Source: Eurosta solidaginis
Lineage: Eukaryota > Arthropoda > Insecta > Diptera > Tephritidae
Length of the DNA stretch: 64,000 bases
Direction of reading: 5' to 3'
Assembly: GCF_040869045.1 (NCBI RefSeq)
Contig: NC_090321.1
Location: forward strand, 128,641,689 to 128,705,688
Part shown: piece by piece, positions 44,061 to 53,926 of the stretch
Layout: every line of letters starts with the position of its first letter
Position numbering within the stretch: position 1 is the stretch's first letter
Program-made: the position numbers and the translations under genes
Notes under the pieces: model-generated
What the model was told of the DNA's origin: nothing
Seen by the model: the letters and a program-made list of their open reading frames with translations, nothing else
The model's database searches: none

Positions 44061-44099
44061 AAATAAATTTATAGAATAAATTCGAAAGAAAATGGAAAA

Positions 44100-44560
44100 T
44101 GGTCCAAGATATATAGCGAAACAGTAGAATTCAAAATTAATACTGGCGCTGACGTAAATTGTGTGCCGGCGAAACGAATTAGGAAATTGAATATTAAAAC
44201 TCTTGATCGGCAAAATGATTTCTCTGTTTTCGATTATAGTAACAATAAAATTAGTATTCACGGAATTGTTAAATTGGAATGTTTTGATTTGGTCCTACGA
44301 ACGAAATATTCGGCGGAATTTATTGTTGTTGATGACAATTTTGAACCAATTCTGGGACTTGATACTTAGTGTCGATTTAATCTCATCAAACGAATAGACG
44401 TTTGTGCCATCGTTTCTATTACAAGGAAAAGATTTGCCAAATGTAATAATGACATTTTTGGCGGACTTGGCAAATTTTCCGAAAGTTTTCGATAATTCTA
44501 AAAGAAAAGTCACAACCAGTCCTGCACTACAAGAAACGAATCCCACTGTCATTGGTGGAC
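44100..44560 (+). pseudogene. Mag-like protease and start of pol, active-site Asp changed
   Basis: VEFKINTGADVNCVP occupies the protease active site; the catalytic Asp of DTG is Asn. It continues VVDDNFEPILGLDT to 44369, then in a shifted frame FNLIKRIDVCAI to 44545. It is split at 44560 by the insert with a 15-bp target duplication and resumes at 46043. Confidence 0.7.
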
Positions 44561-46042
44561 TCCCCCTATGGGTTAGGGGTTAGAATATGCCCACGGTAGG
44601 TATACCGGTCGTAAAAGGCGACCATAATACCATGGGTACCCAATCCATGAGTAAGGTGTTTTACTCGAAAGGTAGCAGGGTGGACGCGGTGTATCACCCT
44701 GTGGGACCCTAGGCAAGGTCTTTATAAAAACTGCTACCGTGGGAGCAGGAGAAGCCAGTGTGATCTGGTGCACTGCATCAAACGATGCTTTGTACTCAGG
44801 TCTCACCTCCTGTCCTGGGATGGCCCCCTTGTGGGAGCATCGCGGTGGCTGTGGTTTCAAATAGAGTTCACTTATGACACACGCTCTGAGTAGACTTGTT
44901 TTCCCTTGGGGCGTGCAAACCCAAGGGAATTCGGTCTCACGCTTGCCACGGCAGTCCCAATTTCATTGAGAAACTGACCCTGTGGGGCAGATGATAGGTT
45001 GGTCACATCCCTTAATTTGTGACAAAATGCTGCAAATAAGTTGACGAAAGATGGTGAAGGAACGCATGTCTATCGTCAGCAGAAAAACAATCGATAATTG
45101 TACGAGTGCGCCGGTGCTCATCTCGTCTTTTGAGATGTTTAAGGCTGCTTTAGACTGCGTAAGCGAATAGGAGGCGTTCGCTGTGTGGATGACCACATCC
45201 TATATGTGGTAGATTTGACGTTGTCAAATCACTGCAGTGTGGCGGACTGCAGTGCAAGGATGTTGCTGGGGCAGGTACTCGGTACTTACAGGTCTGTGAG
45301 CGGAAAAGGTTGGACACATCCCTTAATTGTGGTAGGAGTTTATTTGGAGGAAAATCGGTGCATAATTGTTGCGTAATTGAGTGGAAATTGGATCGAAATT
45401 AGTAGCAAAAATGGAAGCCAAGAGTAGACAATATGGCACACAATGTTTGTCAACGTAGTGTGGCCTCAAGCGATGTCGAGGGGCATTGTTGAGGCGGGCA
45501 CTCGGCACTCACAGGTCTGTGTGCGGAAAAGGTTGGTCACATCCCTTGATTTAAATTGTGATGGTGTTTTAAGACGGAGCATAATTGGATGCCAAGCTCA
45601 CTTTGTTTGTCAACGTAGTGCGGCCCTTTAAGCAATATCTAAGCAAAACCAAGCTCCGTCGTTAACAATGTATTTATACATTGTTGTAACACTGCAGGAC
45701 AGAAAAGGTTGGTCACATTCCTAAATTGCGACAAAAACACAATATCTCAATCTGGTTAACTTGTTAATCAGATATCGAGATATCAAAATCAATGAAAGAG
45801 GGACTCTGAGGCAAGCACGGAACTCGCGGTGGAGTTGCCGTGCAACCGGGTGCCATTACCCGAAAATGGAAGAGGAGGATGGATAGTCCTCCTCGGCCAA
45901 ACCAAGGCTGGTTGACTTGAACACCCCAGCTCACCCATTTGGTACCAACTTGTTGGGCCGAAGATCAACGGACATTGATCTGTGTTTTTACACCGGAGGT
46001 AAGTCTTCACGACAGGGACTCCCGTAATACACGTTCTTTCGT
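44561..46042 (+). mobile_element. Non-coding insert with 15-bp target duplication and internal repeats
   Basis: CTGTCATTGGTGGAC lies at 44546-44560 and again at 46043-46057, bounding about 1.48 kb. The 5' end shares the leader motif GGGTTAGGGGTTAGAATAT with 13955-14310. Inside, GGTTGGTCACATCCCTTAAT recurs with variation near 44997, 45307, 45532 and 45705, with GGTCTGTGNGCGGAAAAGG before two of them. There is no long open frame and no A tail. A 15-bp duplication suggests LINE-machinery insertion, so this is a candidate non-autonomous retroposon built on a LINE leader. Confidence 0.6.
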
Positions 46043-46103
46043 CTGTCATTGGTGGACAAATTAAAGGCTGGACTTAATACAATGGTCCGAGACAAGATCA
46101 TCT
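46043..46103 (+). pseudogene. Mag-like pol, short segment between two insertions
   Basis: The frame reads GGQIKAGLNTMVRDKII, the RT N-terminal region expected directly downstream of 44560. It ends where the Jockey-like LINE starts (46104). Confidence 0.65.
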
Positions 46104-49100
46104 TCGCTTCCCAAGGCCGTCGGTTCTATGTACCGGAGCGACTCGGGATTTTTTCCGACCAAGGACTGCCATTTCAGTGTAACCCCATTTAATTTGATGC
46201 GTCCCTCCCACAAATTGTCATCCTCCCAGCAACTCCTCTCAGCGGGACTGCTCCATATTCTCTTTCTCCGGGAAAGTATCGAACCCAATCCGGGTCAGTC
46301 TCCTGACTCCGGTCCTGAGAAATAGTTTTGCTGCATCTGCCGGAAAAGAATCCTTTTAGGACGGTCATACTCTTGTCAGTGTGTCTCGTGTAAGGGATGG
46401 TTGCATCGGAGAGGTTGTTCTGGGCTAGATCCCAAAACCGACGTCCACGTAACTTTTATAAATCTTTTGTGGCTTCTTGCTGTTCACGCCCAAGGACGTC
46501 CCGTAGTATGCGCCATAGCGCCCCCCCCCCCCCCCCCCACTTCCTTCCAGCAGCCCCGCTGCTCATGAAGCCACAACAAATACTCGCTGCTGCTCGCGCC
46601 CCACGGCGCCACCAACTCATACGGCTGCACCTACTCATACCTACAATTTTCGTAGTAGAGTCGGGAACAATGACGAGCATCCGCCCCTGCCCCCGTCTTC
46701 TCCCCCTCTTTTCCGGCAGCAATTGTATATTTCGGGGAAACAGACTCTTAATCCCTAACTCCCTTTGCACCGTTTGCGGGACATATATGTTTGCTACATT
46801 CGCCCAATGCAACTCCTGCCATGGACGGTGCCACTTTCCTGATTGTTCTGCTCTCCGCGACGGCAACACCTCGACGGGTTTCATTGCGCCATGTTGCAGG
46901 CCGCATACCCAAATACACCGGGTAGCCCAATGCCTACCCAAGGACGTCCAGTCCCAGGGCCACAACAGCAGTTTCGTCCTAGCCTTCCACAACCCAGGCG
47001 TAGTCACCCGTCACTTACTCCCAGAGTGGCGACGTCTCCCCCTATGCACTTAAGAACACTGCAGTTAAACTGTGATGGATTAACTGAGAAGATCACGGAG
47101 ATAGTCGATTTCCTGAAGCGACACAACATCCACATTGCTGCGATTCAAGAGACTAAACTCACAGCAATATCTGCACTGCAGACCTATTCTGGATATAATG
47201 TACACAGAAAAGATCGTGAGAGCGGAAATGGAGGCGGCCCCGCGTTTATCATATACCATTCTGTGCAATATCATATATTTGATCCCGGCATCGACCGCAG
47301 GGACAGTCTTACAACGTCAGTGCTTATATGTCCGGTCAGGCGATGCAAACCTAGAAATCATCAACATCTACATTCCTCCTGCCACCTGTAGCCCCAGTGG
47401 ATACCGCCCTAATATCAGCGCCTTACTCACTGGCAACAATCGCATTATGTTAGGCGATTTCAATGCCCATCACGATCTATGGCATTCAAACTTGCGGACA
47501 GCAGGGGTGAGATATTGGCAGATCAAATAGAAGAAACGACGTTCTGCACAACAAACGGAGATGCCCCCACGTGTGGTAGGAAGCTGTCACAGTTCGCCGG
47601 ATATTTCAATCGTGAGCGCAGAGCTCGTAAACTGCGTCAACTGGCAGCCGATCGTAACATTGGCATCCGAAACCTGCCTATACTCATTTCGCTCGAGCGT
47701 ACCGCCGACTTCATCTTCACAGAAAAACGCACTTTCATAAACTTTAAAAACTAAAGTGGGACGAATACAAATCCTTTACAGACAACCGCTTTGCTGCCCT
47801 CCCTATCCGTAATGATGCCCGGCAAGGGAGCGTGCTTTCCGCAAGGTCATTGAATCCGCCTCGGCACGTTTCATTTCCGCCGGTAGAATTCCTGAAATTC
47901 GGGCTCACTTCACGGCGGAGGCCGCAAATTTAGCGAGAGAACGTGATCTTATAAGACAGCTCGATCCCGGCGACCCCCAAATAAGGGATATAAACCAACA
48001 CATCAGATTTTCTGGACGAACACAAGCGGGCGAAATGGGAGGATCACCTAAGCGTTTGTAACCACTCTGCCGATGTAGGTAAACTTTGGTCCATCGTAAA
48101 GTCCCTATCGAATCCGTCTAGGCACAATGACAAAGTTTCCATCGCCTTTGGCGATAAAGTACTGTCGGATGCGAAAAAATGCCCGAGTGCTTTCTGCCGA
48201 CAATATATAATGCATTCAACGTTCCACAAAGACAGACGGAAGGCCAACAGGCGCGCAAATAAACATAAATTCAGCGCGTCACCAATTGCCATCACCGCCA
48301 AAGAGGTTGAGGATGCCATCGGTCATGCTAAACCATCCAAAGCAGTGGGCCCAGGCGGCGTAGCCATGCCGTTGCTTAAAAGCCGAGGGAAAGAGGGTTT
48401 CAAATATTTAACACATGTCTTCAAACTGTATCTTTCTAACTTTCTCATACCCGAAAAATTGAAAATGGCTAAGGTAGTCCCACTACTAAAGCCTGGGAAA
48501 CTAGCTAACATAGAGAGTCGTATCGCCCGATATCTCTCCTATCGCCAATAGCCAAGACGCTTGAAGCGATTTTGCTACCCTACTTCAAAGGAAAGTTGCA
48601 GCTATCCTGTCATCAGCATGGCTTCAGGAAACTCCATAGCACCACCACCGCGCTAAATGCCATCAGCACCCAGATAAATTGCGGCTTAAATCAAAACCCC
48701 CACTATAGAACAGTACTCGTTGCGCTAGACCTATAAAAAGGTTTGATACGGTCAATCATGGCACGTTACTGCAAGACCTGGAAGGGTCTACCCTTCCCCC
48801 ATGTCAAAAAGGTGGACCGCAAATTATCTGGGTGGTCGACAGGCATCGGTGTAATTTAGAAATGAAACATCAAAACCAAGAAAAATTAAACAAAGCGTGC
48901 CACAGGGTGGTGTCCTATCCTCACTTTTGTTTAATTTCTACATATCTAAGCTACCTTCGCCAAAAGAAGGAGTTACTATCGTTTCCTACGCCGATGACTG
49001 CACAATAATGGCCACAGGCCCAGGCCCACCGATCGATGAACTTTGCAACAGAATAAACGGATACCTCCCTGATATCTCCAGTTTTTTCGCCTCGCGAAAC

Positions 49101-50057
49101 CTGGCATTATCACCGACTAAATCCTCCGAGACCTTATTAACAGAATGGACGTCCCAAATGTCGACCATTTTGAGCATCCACGTCGATGGCACTACGCTAC
49201 CGAGTGTCCTATACCCCAAAATCTTGGATGTGACGTTTGATCAGGATCTACATTTTGGTGAGCACGCAGCTGCAATTGTTCCGAAAATCCAAAGCCTCAA
49301 ATCCTTTGCAGGCGGTACTTGGGGAAAAGACAAAGAAACGCTCATTACCACATAAAAAGCAATTGGCCAGTCGATTGAGTACTCCGCGTCCCCTATATGG
49401 TCGCTAAGCCTAAAAATTACCCACTGGAAGAAGCTACAGGCCCGCCAAAATACTGCTCACAGAATCGCCACGGGCTGTCTTCTTATGTCCCCAGAACACC
49501 TCTACATAATGAGGCGAGAATACTCCCCATCAGGGAGAGAAATGATATGCTAACCAAACAGTTCCTATTAAATACCCAGAAACCTGGGCATCCCAATCCC
49601 ATCCTCTACATAATGAGGCGAGAACACTCCCCATCCAGGAGAGAAATGAGATGCTAACCAAAGAGTTCCTGTTGAATACCCAGAAACCTGGGCATCACAA
49701 CAGACATCTTATTGATGAGCCAGGACTGCCTAGGGGCTTAAGGAGTCATCTCCGTAAGCATTTTGAGGAAATACGGCACCTGAGAACTCAGCCGTATGAA
49801 GCAAAAAAACACAAGCACAGGTTAAACTCTTACCTATCCAGAATCAACCCCGACATACAAAATGTATGCCCCGCTTGCAATGTATCCCCACGTGACACCA
49901 ACCATCTCCTTAATTGTAATGTGGAACCAACGCCTCTAACACCGCTTTCATTATGGTCCACAGCAAGTTTCCTTGGACTCCCGTTAGAGGATATTGGTGA
50001 CAATTTGTGATCGGGCGCAGCTGTTGGGTGGGGCGAAGCACTACTACAACAACTACA
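46104..50057 (+). mobile_element. Jockey-like LINE, full-length but decayed
   Basis: It starts CGCTTCCCAAGGCCGTCGG, the same 5' base as the copy at 53927-57986, and ends in a CAA-rich tail (TACTACAACAACTACAAC). ACAAGATCATCT at 46091-46102 and ACAAGATAATCT at 50058-50069 form the target duplication (11 of 12). Broken frames give the PHD-like finger, endonuclease (AIQETKLTA, MLGDFNAHHDLWHSN), RT (FNFYISKLPSP, SYADDCTIMATG) and C-terminus (VCPACNVSPRDTNHLLNC). Damage includes a C18 run (46521-46538), a 104-bp tandem duplication (49501-49708) and an in-frame loss of about 70 codons near 49815. Confidence 0.85.
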
Positions 50058-50215
50058 ACAAGATAATCTCACCTGTCGACTAGCCAACGAATTGGGTTAA
50101 TAGCTTACAAATCGTAAAAACCCCAAATGGTAGGCTTCGTATTTGCATGGACAAAAACCACTGAACGCTTGCCTCAAACGCGAGCATTTCCAAATTCCAA
50201 CAATAGAGGACTCTT
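50058..50215 (+). pseudogene. Mag-like RT segment after the LINE
   Basis: PTNWVNSLQIVKTPNGRLRIC then MDKN, and in shifted frames LKREHFQIPTIED, continue the RT of the element starting at 42961. The sequence becomes unrecognisable after about 50215, so the rest is lost. Confidence 0.7.
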
Positions 50216-50844
50216 TTCTCCTTTCGTTGTCTGTTTTTTTTTTTGTGTCCCGAACCATAGCTGTTGCACCTACCTAGCTCGCGTATAACTTGTCGTGCTT
50301 GTCGGATCTCACGGATCCGAGTTGTGGTCCCATGGTAACGCCTAAAATGTGTTCACCGCTTAAGAAACAAAAAAGGCAAAGTCAGACGAGTGGCAACCTT
50401 GTTTAGTTCATTCAAAAATGTCATTCATTCATGGAAATGAGTATACAGACATTTTGAATGAATTTTCATTATGAAGAAAAACGGATGATGGATAAGTATA
50501 AGTATGCCCGTATCGTTCCCTTTTTATAATTTTATGAATATTCTAATTTCTTATTCTTTGTCTCATTTCAGATAACTACTTCTTTAAAAATATAGCCTGC
50601 CGGACAAAACGCTTCAAATTCTATAAATTTTAGTTGCAAGCTAAAGCAAAGAAAAGTAAAATATTTGCGTTATCAGGAATATCTGGATTTTGTACGTGTT
50701 CACGATTTTACCCATCTCATCGCATATACGTTTTGAGTGTTGTCACTGCACTTATTTGCCTTTTATTTAATAATATATAGTATAATATATTAACTTTCAA
50801 AAGAAGTGCTGAAATTTAACAAAAAAAACGGCACTTTCATAAAG
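50216..50844. other. Stretch with no recognisable feature upstream of the BTBD9-like gene
   Basis: AT-rich, no clear frame or repeat. It could hold the promoter and first intron of the BTBD9-like gene; TCTCATTTCAG near 50560 resembles a splice acceptor. Confidence 0.4.
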
Positions 50845-51880
50845 ATGAGTAGCCAGAGTCAGTATAAATTGCTCTCGCTGACAAAGCCGAGTTGTGATGA
50901 AGTGAAACTTACAAAGCGATTCTCCGAACAAATGGCCCAACTTTGCATGAACGATGACTACTCGAATGTTACCTTTGTAGTGGAAAATCAACGCTTGCCG
51001 GCACATCGCGTTATCTTGGCTGCACGTAGCGAATATTTTCGTGCGCTACTGTTTAGCGTGCTCTGCAAATCAAGACAGAGCGAGATTGAGTGGCAAATTT
51101 CTGCTGAGGCTTTTAAAGCTTTGCTAAAATACATATATTCAGGGCGTATGCCACTCGCACAAATGGATGAGGAGAATATAAATCGACAAATTAGAAAATT
51201 CTATATCACAATATTTACGGCACTATTTGGCATTGAACAATGTTTGCACTATATTAGATGCTGCGCATTTATATAATTTAGAAAAGCTTACTGAAGTTTG
51301 TTTGACATTCATGGATCGAAATGCTACAGATGTTTTTCTACATGAATCTTTTCGACCGTTATCCAAGGAATCATTAGAGGAAGTGTTGAGTAGAGACTCA
51401 TTTTTTGCGCCCGAAGTCGAATTTTTTTTTTTTTTTAGCTGTATGGGAGTGGTACGAGCACCACTCAAACATCACATTGATTCTGTCGTTTCCTATTTGC
51501 GCCTACCTTTGATGAAACTTGAAGATTTGCTACAAGTTGTACGTCCATCCGGCATTCTGGAGCCAGCTAAACTCCTCGATGCTATACAAGAGCAAACTAC
51601 ATCCAAATATTTACCATATCGTGCCGCTCTATGGCCTGAGGAGAATATTGCCACAGCAAAATTTGCTTCACGCACCATACAGGGCGAATGTCGCGCCGCT
51701 TTGTTGGATGGTGATTATGCTACATATGATATGGAGAAAGGCTATCATTGCATTAATGATAGCGGTATAATATTTGCATTATTAATCATATTAAAATATT
51801 GCTTTGGGATTCAGGTTATACATGTCATCAGTTGGGAAGTGGTGAAATAGTGGTGCGATTGGGACAACCATATATATTCG
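50845..51880 (+). pseudogene. BTBD9-like gene, broken
   Basis: BTBD9 is a BTB-domain Cullin-3 adaptor known from fly and vertebrate neurobiology. From ATG 50845 the frame gives a BTB domain: RFSEQMAQLCMNDDYSNVTF, RLPAHRVILAARSEYFRALL, AFKALLKYIYSG. At about 51180 some 10-15 residues are missing and the frame shifts. BACK-domain sequence follows (NNVCTILDAAHLYNL, LTEVCLTFMDRNATD, SLEEVLSRDSFFAPEVE). A T16 run (51422-51437) shifts the frame again around LAVWEW. Then come SVVSYLRLPLMKLEDLLQVV, LPYRAALWPEENIA and IQGECRAALLDGDYATYDM, the first discoidin-like domain. The end fuses its start to GYTCHQLGSGEIVVRLGQP, which belongs to the second such domain, so a large internal piece is lost. Pseudogene is likeliest; sequence errors alone cannot explain the deletion. 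Confidence 0.75.
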
Positions 51881-52046
51881 TTATGAAGAAAAACGCATGA
51901 TTTTCCTGGTGCAGCTGTGCACAATGGACAAATATTTGTTATTGGTGGCGGGGATGGAATGCATACCAACAAGGGTATCATGTTGATATACGCTTTGGGT
52001 GGGATGGTCTTGGTTGGATTTATATTTTAAAAATGTTTAGAATCGA

Positions 52047-52217
52047 ATGTTTTATTGGTTCAACACATTACAACCGTGGCTATTCTCACGTCATGATCTT
52101 AACAAAACACTTAAACCTTTAGTAACTATTTTATTGGCGTTTACTATATTCAAAGGCGTTTGGCTTGAAGGTCTATTGACCGTACTCACAATGGCCATGG
52201 TCAACTATTGGTGTTAA
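52047..52217 (+). CDS. Short hydrophobic ORF, unassigned
   Basis: Fifty-six codons from ATG 52047, starting MFYWFNTLQPWLFS and ending AMVNYWC, with a hydrophobic stretch LVTILLAFTIF. I do not recognise it. Its placement between host-gene relics suggests another exon fragment rather than a working gene. Nearby (51880-52030) another frame contains VHNGQIFVIGG, also unassigned. Confidence 0.2.
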   Translation: MFYWFNTLQPWLFSRHDLNKTLKPLVTILLAFTIFKGVWLEGLLTVLTMAMVNYWC

Positions 52218-52489
52218 GGCATTCATTGCTTCCATTATGGTCTTTTCGTCACTACATATTTATACTGGATTGGCACAGAAAATAGGCATTTCGGTTAATT
52301 AAAGGTATAAATTAATTTGTTTAATTTAGTAGATTTATATTGTGCAATGAAATATTTAAAGATTATATTTTGCGTACAATGTATGTAGCGAAATGCATAC
52401 ACCTGTGGTGATAAAAAACCAGGTATTTGGTTGAAGAATTATTGGTCAAAATTTGATGCATGTTTCAAAAAACACATTCACAATGACCA

Positions 52490-52680
52490 GATCATGTACA
52501 AATTGTGTTGCTGCGCCGAAATTTGCTTCAGTTTACGGAAGGTCTTATGATACCATTAGAACGTTACACAGCTTCATTAAAGCCATTGCAAAAGGACATT
52601 AGCCCTTTCAAGTCTTCACCGAATGCAAATACTTTCGAGCTGGATGATTTTTCAATTAGCCGACAATGAAAATTATGAGA
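52490..52680 (+). pseudogene. DENND6-like gene fragment
   Basis: The frame reads VLLRRNLLQFTEGLMIPLER then YTASLKPLQKDISPFKSSPN and TFELDDF. I associate the GFMIPLERY.ASL.PLQK.ISP pattern with the C-terminal DENN region of DENND6/Afi1-type Rab exchange factors. Only about 55 codons are recognisable, with a stop just after. It is either a lone exon of a decayed gene or a fragment copied here. Confidence 0.45.
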
Positions 52681-52682
52681 GA

Positions 52683-52849
52683 TGGACGACTGCCTTAGAC
52701 GGGAGAGGAACGATAGTGAAAGGTTTCAAAAAGATCTCAATCGGTCCACCAAAAAATGGGAATACGTGCAGGTGAGGTGAGCTAACTATTTTTAATAAGA
52801 ATTTGTTAATATTTTAGAAGCGGGCAAAAGATCGCTAGTGATGGATCTT
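52683..52849 (+). other. Exon-intron-like segment, unassigned
   Basis: One frame reads EMDDCLRRERNDSERFQKDL then NRSTKKWEYVQ, highly charged. It ends at a good donor (GTGCAG|GTGAGGTGAG, near 52772), and an acceptor AATATTTTAG|AAGCGG lies near 52819, after which KRAKDR and a stop follow. I cannot name the protein. Codon content and splice signals suggest a genuine terminal exon pair. Confidence 0.3.
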
Positions 52850-52954
52850 TGAAAAAGGTGTCCATACCGGTACTCACTACCAAATTTCCATACATTCGGC
52901 CGATTTATGGCATGTAAAAAAGTTTTCAGTTAGGAACAACGTTTTCTGAATGCG

Positions 52955-53015
52955 GTGGCCCTTCGCTGGTGGTTTCGCCGGCTTTCCGAGTGTATTTCTG
53001 CCATGAAAAGCTTCT
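52955..53015 (+). mobile_element. SINE fragment
   Basis: GAGTGTATTTCTGCCATGAA then AAGCTTCTC matches, in sense orientation, the middle of the SINEs at 15132-15475 and 61985-62341. Head and tail are missing. Confidence 0.6.
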
Positions 53016-53229
53016 CGAAAAATTAAAAATTAAAAATGGCAGGACTCTGTAAAAACTGCTAACTCCATTCACAAAAATTTTTCAGCAGAACGAAAAGCGC
53101 CATTGCTTGACAAGTTAAGATGTATTGAGATTGTTATGGAGTTAGCAGCTTGTCATAATTTTGTCGGATTTAGTGATTCTGGACACTAAACATATAATTA
53201 TCTTTTGCCGCCACGGGCAGAAATCGTCT

Positions 53230-53914
53230 CCCCTTCCACCTTTTTTTTTAAGGTGGGTTTAGTTGAACTATGGAGTTCTTACCACATAGTGGACGATATT
53301 GGTTTCTGCTCAATGAGGACATTTCTTTATGGTACCTCTTTGAATCGATTTGCCAGTCGGAGTTTTGACGTGGAACGATGAATGTGGAATCGGTTTATGT
53401 TTCGGATGTTCATAGGTTTACGAAAGCGCACGATTATTTGGTGTCGATACTTTTCATAAACCCTATGGTCAACGGTCTTCGAATGACGATGCGTATTGCA
53501 GGTTTCTATTTTATTGTTGGCCTCGGGCATTTGGCCGAGTGCGTAGGTGTTCTGTGATCCTCGCTCTGGGTGAGCGAGTGAACTTGGGTTGATTTGCTGG
53601 GAATTAAGAAAGATAATGGGCTGAAAGCCTCTAGGTTCTGTGGCAGATCGGTTTGCCCTTCTGCGGTAGGCTTTTATGATGTCCTCGTTATGGGATGGTT
53701 TCTGGTGTCCCCGCTCGGGGCGAGCGAGTGAATTTGGGGATCTTCTGGTGTCCTCGCTCTGGGTGAGCGAGTGAATTGTGGGGTTTTCTGTTCAGGGGAC
53801 CTCCGGTTAGTATTGTTAAAAAAAACCTAGGAAAAAATGTTTTTTGTTTGCGAGCGCTTGTAAGCTCTCCCGTGTCTTCGTGCATCTCGCTCCCTTTCCC
53901 CATTGCCCACCAGT
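53230..53914. repeat. G-rich region with repeated GAGCGAGTGAA units
   Basis: CTCGCTCTGGGTGAGCGAG with GTGAA after it occurs near 53563, 53713 (variant CCCGCTCGGGGCGAGCGAG) and 53752. Each copy can form a short hairpin (CTCGCTC/GAGCGAG). The end, GCTCCCTTTCCCCATTGCC at 53889-53907, matches the tandem repeats after 57999, so the following LINE landed in that array. No gene is seen. Confidence 0.55.
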
Positions 53915-53926
53915 AGACAGGTTTAG
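53915..53926. other. Target-site duplication of the Jockey-like LINE (left)
   Basis: AGACAGGTTTAG, repeated exactly at 57987-57998. Confidence 0.9.

Noticed and set aside
45185..45631. Short ORFs in the insert at 44561-46042
   Set aside because: None is conserved between the internal repeats and none shows a family motif.
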